A DNA stretch of 64,000 nucleotides from Caballeronia pedi (lineage in GTDB: Bacteria; Pseudomonadota; Gammaproteobacteria; Burkholderiales; Burkholderiaceae): NCBI RefSeq assembly GCF_001544915.2, contig NZ_FCOE02000002.1:186001-250000 (forward strand), written 5' to 3'. Made by a program: the position numbers and the translations under genes. The notes under the pieces were generated by a model. The model was not told the origin of the DNA. It did no database searches and saw nothing but the letters and a program-made list of their open reading frames with translations. Below are positions 26,961 to 35,337 of this stretch, piece by piece; position 1 is the first letter of the stretch, and each line of letters opens with the position of its first letter.

Positions 26961-27467
26961 ATGAAAGCAAACATCAAACTCTCCATAGCCGCGCTTGCGC
27001 TGCTCGCGACCAGCATCGCGTGCCACGCGCAGCAGCCCCAGCCGGCGCCGCAGCCGGTTCAACGCGCCGCCGGCCAGTCGCTCACGAAGGAGCAGCAGGC
27101 CGCACTCGACAAGCAGGACCAGGATATCGCGCAGGTCGCGCTGGCCATCGTCAGGTTGATCGATCAGAACAAGGCAGGCGAGGTGTGGGATCAGGGCTCG
27201 CCCATCGCGAAACAGATCATTTCACGCGATGACTTCGTGAAAAAGGTCGCGCATGATCGCGCGCCGCTCGGCGCGCCGGGCATGCGCATGCCGATGGGCG
27301 TCAAGCACTATCGCTACGACGGCTCCGGCAACCTGCCCGCCGGCTCGTACACCAACATCTTGTTCGATACCCAGTTCAGTCAGGCCAGTCAGTCGTCGCG
27401 CGAGATGGTGACGTTCTTCCTCGACTCGGACAAGGTCTGGCGCTTCGCCGGGTATTCGGTGCGCTGA
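26961..27467 (+). CDS. Exported DUF4019 protein
   Basis: A 168-aa secreted protein of the DUF4019 family. The signal peptide MKANIKLSIAALALLATS ends near CHAQ; a proline/glutamine-rich linker follows (QPQPAPQPVQ), then the domain with DQNKAGEVWDQGSP, FVKKVAHDRAPLG and a C-terminal FFLDSDKVWRFAGYSVR. The family has no established function. It is convergent with the HiPIP gene, with only 7 bp between stops. A possible -10 box TACAAT sits at 26924-26929. Confidence 0.82.
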   Translation: MKANIKLSIAALALLATSIACHAQQPQPAPQPVQRAAGQSLTKEQQAALDKQDQDIAQVALAIVRLIDQNKAGEVWDQGSPIAKQIISRDDFVKKVAHDRAPLGAPGMRMPMGVKHYRYDGSGNLPAGSYTNILFDTQFSQASQSSREMVTFFLDSDKVWRFAGYSVR

Positions 27468-27474
27468 TTCGGCG

Positions 27475-27780
27475 TCACATGTTCGTCCAGGACGCGCACC
27501 ATCCCTTGCCGGCCACGAGCTTGCCGTTGAAGAGCGTGCAGCCGCCCCAGGCGTCGCTCGATTTGCCCTGATACAACGAGCAGTTCGCGCAGTTCTGGTC
27601 CGCCGCGAAGTTCGGGTATTTCGTCTTGTCGATTTTCGCGGCGTCCTCCTTGTAGCCGACGGCGGCGGCGGCCGGATCGGATTCGCTCAGGTGCGGCAGA
27701 TCGGCGCGGGCTCGTGTGAGCCACAGCGTCGAACTCATGCCGATGCCGAAAATCATGAAGCTGCGGCGTGACGTGTTCAT
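27475..27780 (-). CDS. High-potential iron-sulfur protein (HiPIP), Tat-exported
   Basis: A 101-aa periplasmic electron carrier. The four cluster cysteines are Cys64 and Cys67 (CANC), Cys81 (GGC) and Cys95 (GWC), the spacing of HiPIPs binding one 4Fe-4S cubane. The N-terminus has a twin-arginine signal (SRRSFMIFG, residues 4-12), as expected for a protein exported folded with its cluster, with cleavage probable after ARA. It probably passes electrons between the bc1 complex and a terminal oxidase or other periplasmic partner. No partner gene is adjacent. Confidence 0.93.
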   Translation of the reverse strand: MNTSRRSFMIFGIGMSSTLWLTRARADLPHLSESDPAAAAVGYKEDAAKIDKTKYPNFAADQNCANCSLYQGKSSDAWGGCTLFNGKLVAGKGWCASWTNM

Positions 27781-28093
27781 GGTCGTGGACCGTTTTTCTG
27801 TCTGTGGGGATGTCGTTGCGCGCTCTGCGGCGCTAGTCGAACGATACGCTCACCCGCGCCGCCGTGCCCGGATCAAGGCGCTTGCAGCGCATACGTTTGC
27901 GAATCGAACGCGCGATCGGTTTTGCGTTCGTGCGCTTTTCGCATCCTCCTTCAACGTGCTGACAACGTCGTTCATTCCAGCCAGCGCTAAACCTTTGCGC
28001 GCGCGTGCCGTAAATCAGGCCAGAACGCAGTTGCAATCGCGTGAATCACCCCCGCGGCGCCCCGGCCGCGGCTCAATTCGAAGGAGAACGATC
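27781..28093. other. Gap of about 310 bp without a gene
   Basis: This stretch lies between the divergent HiPIP gene and a 39-aa membrane peptide. It must hold both promoters, but I saw no convincing -35/-10 pair or repeat. An open frame across it has no homologous feel and no ribosome site. Confidence 0.5.
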
Positions 28094-28213
28094 ATGACTG
28101 AAGTTGAATGGATGATGGCTGGCATGTATATGGCGGCACTCGTGAGCGGCACGCTTTTCATGAGCGTGTTGGCCCGCCGCAGCCTGAACAGGGTGGAGGA
28201 GCGCGGCCACTGA
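28094..28213 (+). CDS. 39-aa single-pass membrane peptide
   Basis: A small protein with a strong ribosome site (AAGGAG at 28081-28086, 7 bases before the ATG). One membrane helix is visible (WMMAGMYMAALVSGTLFMSV, about residues 6-25), followed by a basic, polar tail LARRSLNRVEERGH. Methionine-rich helix and positive C-terminal side suggest insertion with the C-terminus in the cytoplasm. I do not recognise it. The good ribosome site makes it more credible than a random frame. Confidence 0.6.
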   Translation: MTEVEWMMAGMYMAALVSGTLFMSVLARRSLNRVEERGH

Positions 28214-28323
28214 GAACACTGCGCGCCGCTTGCGGAAGTCCGTCAGCGAGCCGCCAAACAGAACGCGCGCCGTGAGCCGATCGAAGAACCGGCCCTCCGG
28301 CGCGCGAAAACTTTCCTGCCGAG

Positions 28324-28461
28324 TTACTGAAACAGCTTGATCGCCTGCGTGAGTGTATTGGTCACGCCCCATGCGAGCGGAATCAGCACATACGCCCAGA
28401 ACAGCAGAAGCAGCCCTTTATTGGACGAGCCACCTTCCTGAGTATTGACGCGGGTATTCAT
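28324..28461 (-). CDS. Small subunit of the OFA-type MFS transporter (45 aa)
   Basis: A 45-aa protein with a polar start (MNTRVNTQEGGSSNKG) and one membrane helix (LLLLFWAYVLIPLAWGV). It starts 23 bp after the stop of the OFA-family transporter, with a strong GGAGAGGAGA ribosome site. Small proteins of this kind are annotated next to oxalate/formate-antiporter-type MFS genes as an MFS small subunit, so position and shape fit well. Its role, perhaps stabilising the transporter, is not established. Confidence 0.72.
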   Translation of the reverse strand: MNTRVNTQEGGSSNKGLLLLFWAYVLIPLAWGVTNTLTQAIKLFQ

Positions 28462-28483
28462 CGCGAATCTCCTCTCCAGAGTC

Positions 28484-29881
28484 TCAAACGGCGGCCTGCG
28501 CCGACGTGTTCATGTGGTGCTTCTCATGCACGCGCGTGACGAGCAGGTTGCAGAGGAAGCCGATCACGAGCAGCGTGGCCATGATGTGCAGCGTCATCGT
28601 GTACGCTTCTGCGCCGACCACGCCGTGCGACACCTGATACGCGCGCACGTAATTGACGAGCACCGGTCCCGCCACGCCCGCCGCGGCCCACGCGGTCAGC
28701 AGCCGTCCATGAATGCCGCCGACGAACGCCGTGCCGAACATGTCCGCGAGATACGCGGGAATGGTCGCGAAGCCGCCGCCGTACATCGACAGGATCAGGC
28801 CGTAAGCCAGCACGAAGAGCGCGATGTTGCCCGAGCCCGCGAATTGCGGCACGAGAAAATACAGCACCGCGCCCAGAACGAAGAACACGAAGTACGTATT
28901 CTTCCGCCCGATCCAGTCCGACGCCGACGCCCACACGAAGCGCCCGCCCATGTTGAAGAGCGAAAGCAGCCCGACGAAGCCCGCCGCCGCGCCCGCCGTG
29001 ATCGACGTCTTGAAGCTTTCCTGAATCATCACCGAAGCCTGGCCGAGCACACCGATGCCCGCCGTCACGTTCAGGAACAGCACGAGCCACAGCAGATAGA
29101 ACTGCGGCGTCTTCAGCGCCTGGTCGATGTGCACGTGGTTCTTCGTGATCATCTTGCTGGCGGTCGCGGGCGGCGTCCAGCCGGCAGGCTTCCAGTCGGC
29201 CGCCGGAATGCGGATCGCGAGCGCGCCGATCGTCATCGAGATGAAATAGAGCACGCCGAGCACGACGAACGTTTCGGCGACGCCGGCGCTGGTCGCGCTC
29301 TTGAAGTGGTTCATCAGCGCGACGGAGCCGGGCGCGGCGATCATCGCGCCGCCGCCGAAGCCCATGATCGCCATGCCGGTCGCCATGCCGCGGCGGTCCG
29401 GGAACCAGCGGATCAGCGTCGATACCGGCGACACATAACCAAGCCCCAGCCCGATGCCGCCGATCACGCCATAGCCGAGATAAAGCAGCCAGATCTGATG
29501 CAGATAGACGCCGAGCGCCGAGACGAGAAAGCCGCCGCCGAAGCAGCAGGCGGCGGTGAACATCGTGCGGCGCGGGCCGACTTTCTCCAGCCACTTGCCG
29601 GCGAACGCCGCCGACAGGCCGAGAAACACGATCGCGAGCGAGAAGATCCAGCCGAGCGTCGTCAGCGACCAGTCATCCGGCGCGGACTTCGTGATGCCGA
29701 TGATCTTCGTCAGCGGCGCATTGAACACCGAGAACGCATACGCCTGCCCGATGCACAAGTGAACAGCGAGCGCCGCCGGCGGCACCATCCAGCGCGAAAA
29801 GCCGGGCCGGGCGATGGTCGCCTCCTTGGAAAAGAAACCTGTCGGGCCGTGCGCGGCCCCTTGATTGATCGTGCTGTTCAT
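28484..29881 (-). CDS. OFA-family MFS transporter (oxalate/formate antiporter type)
   Basis: A 465-aa, twelve-helix transporter related to OxlT. Family features are the N-terminal FSRWMVPPAALAVHLCIGQAYAFSVF segment (read in parts), SLTTLGWIFSLAIVFLG, LGLGYVSPVSTLIRWFPDRRG and a long loop before helix 7 with VHIDQALKTPQFYLLW. Such proteins exchange or import small carboxylates (oxalate, formate, pyruvate or lactate). The 45-aa small-subunit gene follows. Upstream is a 519-bp gap shared with the divergent aldehyde dehydrogenase gene. No oxalate decarboxylase or formyl-CoA transferase is nearby, so the substrate stays open. Confidence 0.9.
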   Translation of the reverse strand: MNSTINQGAAHGPTGFFSKEATIARPGFSRWMVPPAALAVHLCIGQAYAFSVFNAPLTKIIGITKSAPDDWSLTTLGWIFSLAIVFLGLSAAFAGKWLEKVGPRRTMFTAACCFGGGFLVSALGVYLHQIWLLYLGYGVIGGIGLGLGYVSPVSTLIRWFPDRRGMATGMAIMGFGGGAMIAAPGSVALMNHFKSATSAGVAETFVVLGVLYFISMTIGALAIRIPAADWKPAGWTPPATASKMITKNHVHIDQALKTPQFYLLWLVLFLNVTAGIGVLGQASVMIQESFKTSITAGAAAGFVGLLSLFNMGGRFVWASASDWIGRKNTYFVFFVLGAVLYFLVPQFAGSGNIALFVLAYGLILSMYGGGFATIPAYLADMFGTAFVGGIHGRLLTAWAAAGVAGPVLVNYVRAYQVSHGVVGAEAYTMTLHIMATLLVIGFLCNLLVTRVHEKHHMNTSAQAAV

Positions 29882-30213
29882 TGTGGTCTCCGTGGCGCGT
29901 CATGCATGCACGTGCGCGCTCATCGTTTGCTTGAGGTGCCGCCCGGGGTCGCCGGGAAGCAGCCCGCCGTGGTTCATGCGCCGGGCGACGCGGTCCGCAT
30001 CGCCCGGCACAAGGCCATTTCGCGCCACCCAAACATGCGATCAAACGACATATAGGTGCGACGCTTTGCCACGGCTGGCATGACCATAGACAACTGTGAA
30101 AGGCTTTGCAATATGAACACTCGTGCCATAAGCGTTTGCCCGCAGGATCGGCGGCGCGCGCGGATGAGGGCGATGCTGTATCGCATCGCTACAGGGCGAG
30201 GCAAGTGTGCTGA

Positions 30214-30230
30214 ATGTGAACAGTTCACAT
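30214..30230. promoter_or_regulatory. Perfect 17-bp palindrome, candidate enhancer/operator for the aldehyde dehydrogenase operon
   Basis: ATGTGAAC-A-GTTCACAT (30214-30230) has two perfect 8-bp arms around one base. It lies in the 519-bp gap between the OFA transporter and the aldehyde dehydrogenase, 83 bp upstream of a sigma-54-like -24 element. This spacing suits an upstream activating site of an AcoR-type enhancer-binding protein, but no such regulator gene is in the window. A half-site-like TGTGAA occurs near 30093. I see nothing else in 29882-30213. Confidence 0.6.
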
Positions 30231-30313
30231 CGGCCTCGTATAAACCCTGACGATGCACCGCTGAACCGCATGACGATGCACCTTTCCCGCTCGGCGGTTC
30301 GGCGCGCGCGCGA

Positions 30314-30329
30314 TGGCACGGAACTCGCA
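30314..30329 (+). promoter_or_regulatory. Sigma-54-type promoter (-24/-12) before the aldehyde dehydrogenase
   Basis: TGGCACG (30314-30320), then GAAC, then TCGCA (30325-30329) matches the -24/-12 consensus TGGCACG-N4-TTGCA with one mismatch. Transcription would start near 30341, giving an untranslated leader of about 60 bases before the ATG at 30401. Related acetaldehyde dehydrogenase genes in Cupriavidus are sigma-54 dependent. Confidence 0.55.
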
Positions 30330-30400
30330 GTCAGGAACGACCGGCGCCGGACATCGGCAGCGCCGGCCCGTTCACGTCGACATGCGAGGAGCACATAGAA

Positions 30401-31921
30401 ATGAATCACGCAGAGATGCAGTTCCTGAGCACCGAATACCCCTACAAAAAGCAGTACGGCAACTACATCGGCGGCAAGTGGGTGCCGCCCGCGGGCGGCG
30501 AGTATTTCGACAACATCTCGCCGATCACCGGCGAGCCCTTCACGTCGATTCCGCGTTCGCGCGAAGCCGATATCGAAGCCGCGCTCGACGCGGCGCATGC
30601 AGCGAAGGCATCGTGGGGCAAGACCTCCGTCACCGATCGCGCGAACGTGCTGCTCAAGCTCGCCGATCGCATGGAGCAGAACCTGCCGCGGCTCGCCCTG
30701 GCCGAGTCCATCGACAACGGCAAGCCGCTACGCGAGACGATGGCCGCGGACATTCCGCTCGCAATCGACCACTTCCGCTATTTCGCGAGCGCGGCGCGTT
30801 CGCAGGAAGGCGGCATCTCCGAGATCGATCACGATACGGTCGCGTATCACTTCCATGAGCCGCTCGGCGTCGTCGGGCAGATCATTCCGTGGAACTTCCC
30901 GATCCTCATGGCCGTGTGGAAGCTTGCGCCGGCGCTCGCCGCGGGCAACTGCGTCGTGCTGAAACCGGCTGAGCAGACACCCGCGTCGATTCTCGTGCTG
31001 CTCGAAGTGATCGGAGATCTGTTGCCGCCGGGCGTGCTGAATGTCGTGAACGGCTTCGGTCTGGAAGCGGGCAAGCCACTCGCGTCGAACAAGCGCATCG
31101 CGAAGATCGCCTTCACCGGCGAGACCACCACGGGCCGTCTCATCATGCAGTACGCGAGCCAGAACCTGATTCCCGTGACGCTGGAGCTGGGCGGCAAGAG
31201 CCCGAACATCTTCTTCGAAGACGTGCTGAACGCCGACGACAGTTTCTTCGACAAGGCGCTCGAAGGTTTCACGATGTTCGCGCTGAATCAGGGCGAAGTG
31301 TGCACGTGCCCGTCGCGCGCGCTGGTGCAGGAATCGATCTACGAGCGCTTCATGGAACGCGCGTTGAAGCGCGTCGCGGCGATCGCGCAGGGCCATCCGC
31401 TCGATACGAAGACGATGATCGGCGCGCAGGCATCGCAGGAGCAGCTGGAGAAGATCCTGTCGTATATCGATCTCGGCAAGCAGGAAGGCGCACAGTGCCT
31501 CTCAGGCGGTGAGCGCGCCACGTTCGACGGCGAGCTGAAGAACGGCTACTACATCAAGCCGACCGTCTTCAAAGGCCACAACAAGATGCGTATCTTCCAG
31601 GAAGAAATCTTCGGGCCGGTGCTGTCGGTGACGACCTTCAAGACGGAAGAAGAGGCGCTCGAGATCGCGAACGATACGCTCTACGGTCTCGGCGCGGGCG
31701 TGTGGACGCGCGACGGCACGCGCGCCTATCGCTTCGGCCGCGCGATTCAGGCGGGACGCGTGTGGACCAACTGCTACCACGCGTATCCGGCGCACGCGGC
31801 GTTCGGCGGCTACAAGCAGTCGGGCATCGGACGTGAGAATCACAAGATGATGCTCGACCACTATCAGCAGACGAAGAACATGCTCGTCAGCTATAGCGAC
31901 AAGCCGCTCGGCTTCTTCTAA
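30401..31921 (+). CDS. exaC: NAD-dependent aldehyde dehydrogenase (ExaC/AcoD type)
   Basis: A 506-aa cytosolic enzyme oxidising short-chain aldehydes such as acetaldehyde to acids. Class motifs are present: [32 protein letters not shown] (read in parts), [15 protein letters not shown] with the general-base Glu, and the catalytic Cys in [12 protein letters not shown]. The length equals AcoD/ExaC proteins of ethanol and acetoin users. A DUF779 gene follows 56 bp later, the usual companion of this enzyme. A palindrome and sigma-54-like promoter upstream suggest induction by its substrate through an enhancer-binding protein encoded elsewhere. Confidence 0.94.
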   Translation: MNHAEMQFLSTEYPYKKQYGNYIGGKWVPPAGGEYFDNISPITGEPFTSIPRSREADIEAALDAAHAAKASWGKTSVTDRANVLLKLADRMEQNLPRLALAESIDNGKPLRETMAADIPLAIDHFRYFASAARSQEGGISEIDHDTVAYHFHEPLGVVGQIIPWNFPILMAVWKLAPALAAGNCVVLKPAEQTPASILVLLEVIGDLLPPGVLNVVNGFGLEAGKPLASNKRIAKIAFTGETTTGRLIMQYASQNLIPVTLELGGKSPNIFFEDVLNADDSFFDKALEGFTMFALNQGEVCTCPSRALVQESIYERFMERALKRVAAIAQGHPLDTKTMIGAQASQEQLEKILSYIDLGKQEGAQCLSGGERATFDGELKNGYYIKPTVFKGHNKMRIFQEEIFGPVLSVTTFKTEEEALEIANDTLYGLGAGVWTRDGTRAYRFGRAIQAGRVWTNCYHAYPAHAAFGGYKQSGIGRENHKMMLDHYQQTKNMLVSYSDKPLGFF

Positions 31922-31931
31922 AGCGTGTGAG

Positions 31932-31952
31932 GCCGCCGCTGTTTGCGGCGGC
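31932..31952 (+). other. Intergenic hairpin between aldehyde dehydrogenase and DUF779 gene
   Basis: GCCGCCGC (31932-31939) and GCGGCGGC (31945-31952) form a perfect 8-bp GC stem with a TGTTT loop, 10 bp after the dehydrogenase stop. No T run follows, so it is more likely an mRNA-stability or processing element than a terminator. Confidence 0.5.
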
Positions 31953-31977
31953 GGCCGACTCGAACCACGGGGACATC

Positions 31978-32367
31978 ATGAGCGAACAGGAAGTGCTGCG
32001 CGTGACCGCGACGCCCGCCGCGATCGACTTGATCGGCAAGCTCAAGGCCGAGCACGGCGAGGTGCTGTTTCATCAATCGGGCGGATGCTGCGACGGCAGC
32101 GCGCCGATGTGCTTTCCGGTCAAGGAATTCATGGTCGGCGGCTCGGACGTGAAGCTCGGCGCGATCGGCGGCGTGCCGTTCTACATGACCGAATCGCAAT
32201 ACGAGTATTGGCAGCACACGCAACTCATCATCGATGCGGTGCCGGGCAACGGCGGCATGTTTTCGCTGGAGCGTCCATCCGGATTGCGCTTTCTCACGCG
32301 CTCTCGTCTGTACAGCGATGACGAGAACGCGTGGCTCGAAAAACATCCGGTCGAACACGTGAGCTGA
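31978..32367 (+). CDS. DUF779 protein, companion of acetaldehyde dehydrogenase
   Basis: A 129-aa protein of the DUF779 family, commonly found beside AcoD-type aldehyde dehydrogenases. It has a cysteine cluster GGCCDGSAPMC (about residues 35-45) and YMTESQYEYWQHTQLIIDAVPG. The function is not established; the conserved cysteines could bind a metal or protect against aldehydes. The ATG at 31978 follows GGGGAC; the open frame upstream runs through the intergenic hairpin and is not coding. It is convergent with the enoyl-CoA hydratase gene, with 5 bp between them. Confidence 0.88.
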   Translation: MSEQEVLRVTATPAAIDLIGKLKAEHGEVLFHQSGGCCDGSAPMCFPVKEFMVGGSDVKLGAIGGVPFYMTESQYEYWQHTQLIIDAVPGNGGMFSLERPSGLRFLTRSRLYSDDENAWLEKHPVEHVS

Positions 32368-32372
32368 CGCGT

Positions 32373-33152
32373 TCAGTCCCAGCGCGGCGGCCGCTTCTCG
32401 ACGAACGCCTGCGTGCCTTCGAGCGTGGCGTCTTCCATCATGTTGCAGGCCATCGTTTCCGATGCGAGCGCGTATGCGTCTTCGATGCCGCTTTCGAGTT
32501 GCCGATAGAACAGCCCCTTGCCCGCCGCGACGGCCTCACGCGGTTTGGCGGCTATCGTGGCGGCGAGCGAGCGCACGGCATCGTCGAGCGCATCGGGCGC
32601 TGCGACGCGATTCACGAGGCCGCGTTCGCGCGCCGTGACTGCATCGATGAACTCGCCGGTCATGAGCATTTCGAACGCGGCCTTGCGCGATACGTTGCGC
32701 GAGAGCGCCACGCCCGGCGTCGCGCAAAAGAGCCCGAGATTCACGCCCGATACGGCGAAGCGCGCATCGCTCGACGCCACCGCGAGATCGCACATCGCGA
32801 CGAGCTGACAGCCCGCCGCCGCCGCGATGCCATGCACGCGCGCGATCACCGGCTGCGGCATGCGCTGGAGCGTGAGCATCATATGCGAGCAGCGTGCGAA
32901 CAGCGCGCGATAGTAATCGAGTGCGGGCTCGGCGCGCATCTCCTTGATGTCGTGACCCGCGCAGAACGCGCGGCCCGCGCCCGCGAGCACGACCACGCGC
33001 GCATCCGAATCGGCGATATCCTGCAACGCGCGTTCGAGCGCTTCGAGCATCGCTTCCGATAACGCGTTGAACGCATCGGGCCGATTCAGCGTGAGCCCGA
33101 CGACGCCTTTCGTGCCGTACGCATCGGGTTCGATCAGAACGAGTTCGCTCAT
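32373..33152 (-). CDS. Enoyl-CoA hydratase/isomerase family protein
   Basis: A 259-aa crotonase-fold enzyme that hydrates or isomerises an acyl-CoA. Oxyanion-hole sequences are AFCAGHDIKEM (near residue 65) and the glycine-containing IAAAAGCQLVAMCDLAVAS (near residue 110). At the usual catalytic positions the sequence reads GVNLGLFCATPG, so the second catalytic Glu of classical crotonase appears absent, which leaves the exact reaction open. The start at 33152 has GGAGA 10 bases upstream; an open frame before it runs toward the synthetase gene. It follows the acyl-CoA synthetase gene by 14 bp and would act on its product. Confidence 0.88.
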   Translation of the reverse strand: MSELVLIEPDAYGTKGVVGLTLNRPDAFNALSEAMLEALERALQDIADSDARVVVLAGAGRAFCAGHDIKEMRAEPALDYYRALFARCSHMMLTLQRMPQPVIARVHGIAAAAGCQLVAMCDLAVASSDARFAVSGVNLGLFCATPGVALSRNVSRKAAFEMLMTGEFIDAVTARERGLVNRVAAPDALDDAVRSLAATIAAKPREAVAAGKGLFYRQLESGIEDAYALASETMACNMMEDATLEGTQAFVEKRPPRWD

Positions 33153-33166
33153 GTTCAGGCTCTCCA

Positions 33167-34810
33167 TCAGACATCGATTGCCGCGACCGAGCCCGCACGC
33201 TTGCGCAACTCGAACTTCTGGATCTTGCCCGTAGATGTTTTCGGCAACTCGCAGAACTCGATCGCGCGCGGCACCTTGAAGCCCGCGAGCTGCGTCTTGC
33301 AATGCGCGATCAGCTCTTGCGCGCTGACATGCGCGCCCGCTTTCAGTTCGACGAATGCGCAGGGCGTTTCGCCCCAGCGCGCATCCGGTTTCGCGACGAC
33401 GGCCACCGCGAGCACCGCTGGATGCCGGTACAACACATCCTCCACTTCAATGCTCGATATGTTCTCGCCGCCCGAGATGATGATGTCCTTGCTGCGATCC
33501 TTGATGCGAACATAACCGTCCGGATACTCGACCGCCAGATCGCCCGTATGGAACCAGCCGCCGCGAAACGCTTCTTCGGTCGCGGCCGGATTCTTCAGAT
33601 AACCCTTCATCGCGATGTTGCCGCGAAACATGATCTCGCCGATGGTTTCGCCATCCGACGGCACGCGTTCCATCGATATCGGATCGCGCACGGTCACGGC
33701 ATCCTGCAGGTGATAGCGCACGCCCTGCCGCGCATTGAGCCGCGCGCGCTCGCCGATATCGAGCTCGCTCCATTCGGCCTGATGCGCGCACACGGTGGCC
33801 GGTCCATAAACCTCGGTGAGGCCGTACACGTGCGTCAGCTGAAAGCCCATGCGCTCCATGCCTTCGATCATCGCGGCGGGGGGCGCGGCGCCCGCCACCA
33901 TCGCATTCACTTTCTGTTCGATGCCGGTCTTCATTTCGTCGGGCGCGTTGACGAGCAGATTCTGCACGATCGGCGCGCCGCAATAGTGCGTGACGCCTTC
34001 GTTGCGGATCAGATCGAAGATGGATTTCGCATCGACTCGGCGCAGGCACACGTTCACGCCCGCGCGCGCGGCGACCGTCCACGGGAAGCACCAGCCGTTG
34101 CAATGAAACATGGGCAGCGTCCACAGGTACACGGCGTGCGTCGGCATGTCCCATTCGAGCACGTTGCTGATGGCATTCGTATACGCACCGCGATGGTGAT
34201 AGACGACGCCCTTCGGATTGCCCGTCGTGCCCGACGTATAGTTCAGACAGATGGCGTTCCATTCGTCCGATGGCGGCGACCAGTCGTATTCGGGATCGCC
34301 GCTCGCGAGCAGCGCCTCATAGTCGATCTCGCCGATGCGCTCGCCCGCGCCGGTGTACTGCGGATCATCGATGTCGATGACGAGCACTTTCTGCGGCACG
34401 TTCGCGAGCGCCTTCTTCATGACCTCCGCGAACTCGCGATCGACGAGCACGGCCTTCGCTTCGCCATGCGTGAGCATGTAGGCGAGCGTGGCGGCGTCGA
34501 GCCGGGTGTTGAGCGTATTGAGCACGGCGCCCGACATCGGCACGCCGAAGTGCGCTTCGACCATTTCGGGCGTGTTCGGCAGCATCGCGGCGACGGTATC
34601 GCCGGGACCGATGCCGCGTGCAACGAGCGCCGAGGCGAGCCGCCGCGTGCGCGCGTAGGTTTCGGACCAGTCGCGCCGCACGTCGCCATGCACGATGGCG
34701 GGGCGCGTCGGATACACCGACGCCGCGCGCTCGATGAAGTTGAGCGGTGTGAGCGCCGCGAAATTGGCGGTCGTTTTGGAAAGGCCTTCTTCGTACATGC
34801 CCGCTGTCAT
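33167..34810 (-). CDS. Acyl-CoA synthetase (AMP-binding, medium-chain/methylmercaptopropionate type)
   Basis: A 547-aa ATP-dependent acid:CoA ligase. Motifs are NYTSGTTGNPKGVVYHHRG for ATP binding, GWCFPWTVAARAG, VYGLTEVYGPATVCAHQ, WFHTGDLAV, and the C-terminal hinge IKDRSKDIIISGGENIS with the catalytic Lys in TSTGKIQKFELR. Sequence style is that of the subgroup acting on medium-chain or 3-methylmercaptopropionate-like acids. The start at 34810 (MTAGMYEEG) has AGGAGACG close upstream and removes an unrelated 33-residue extension. With the hydratase gene behind it, it forms a small fatty-acid-like degradation operon. Confidence 0.92.
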   Translation of the reverse strand: MTAGMYEEGLSKTTANFAALTPLNFIERAASVYPTRPAIVHGDVRRDWSETYARTRRLASALVARGIGPGDTVAAMLPNTPEMVEAHFGVPMSGAVLNTLNTRLDAATLAYMLTHGEAKAVLVDREFAEVMKKALANVPQKVLVIDIDDPQYTGAGERIGEIDYEALLASGDPEYDWSPPSDEWNAICLNYTSGTTGNPKGVVYHHRGAYTNAISNVLEWDMPTHAVYLWTLPMFHCNGWCFPWTVAARAGVNVCLRRVDAKSIFDLIRNEGVTHYCGAPIVQNLLVNAPDEMKTGIEQKVNAMVAGAAPPAAMIEGMERMGFQLTHVYGLTEVYGPATVCAHQAEWSELDIGERARLNARQGVRYHLQDAVTVRDPISMERVPSDGETIGEIMFRGNIAMKGYLKNPAATEEAFRGGWFHTGDLAVEYPDGYVRIKDRSKDIIISGGENISSIEVEDVLYRHPAVLAVAVVAKPDARWGETPCAFVELKAGAHVSAQELIAHCKTQLAGFKVPRAIEFCELPKTSTGKIQKFELRKRAGSVAAIDV

Positions 34811-35032
34811 GGTCGTCTCCTGTCGATGTACGCATTGTCGCTGCGCTTCTATTAGCTCCACATTATGCACGGGCTTACGCGCGCCTGACATCTCGTAATC
34901 AGCCGACACACCCTCGTGTGTGGATGGCGTCAGCGCGCTTCAAAGCGGCGCCTTATTCGAAGCGATGCCCTTCATGCGACGCGTCCTGTCGTCAAGCCGA
35001 CGGGCATTTCTCACATCGCTAAGGAATTCGAA

Positions 35033-35287
35033 ATGAAATGTATCGTAGCTGGCTTTGTTTTCGCGAGCGTCGCGCTCACGGCTGTCAATGCAATGGCGCA
35101 ACAAATGGGCCGTTTCGCCGGTTTCGAGTCGGAGCTGCATATGATCGATGACACGATCAATCGCGTGGAGGCGCAGCGTCACGCGGGCCATGAAGATTTC
35201 GGCGGCCACGCATCGAAGGCCGAGACGCTGCTTCGTCAGGCAAAGGCGGAGTTGAATGCGGCGACCGAGTATCGCGTGCATCACTGA
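35033..35287 (+). CDS. Small exported protein of unknown function (84 aa)
   Basis: An 84-aa precursor with a signal peptide MKCIVAGFVFASVALTAVNAMA and a mature part of about 60 residues rich in charged and His residues (AQRHAGHEDFGGHASKAETLLRQAKAEL, read in parts), predicted mostly helical. AAGGAA lies 7 bases before the ATG at 35033. I do not recognise a family; short helical periplasmic proteins of this shape are common in Burkholderia. A strong hairpin terminator follows. Confidence 0.65.
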   Translation: MKCIVAGFVFASVALTAVNAMAQQMGRFAGFESELHMIDDTINRVEAQRHAGHEDFGGHASKAETLLRQAKAELNAATEYRVHH

Positions 35288-35293
35288 ATTCGG

Positions 35294-35327
35294 CGCCTCA
35301 CGTCCGGAATCTTCTTGACGTGAGGCG
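35294..35327. terminator. Bidirectional terminator hairpin
   Basis: CGCCTCACGTC (35294-35304) and GACGTGAGGCG (35317-35327) form a perfect 11-bp stem with a 12-base loop. It lies between the convergent small exported protein and the first glutathione transferase, 6 and 10 bp from their stops. Confidence 0.75.
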
Positions 35328-35337
35328 ATTCGGCGCG

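Noticed and set aside
28445..30055. 536-codon plus-strand frame opposite the OFA transporter
   Set aside because: Very Arg-, Asp- and His-rich with no hydrophobic core; a shadow of the transporter on the minus strand.
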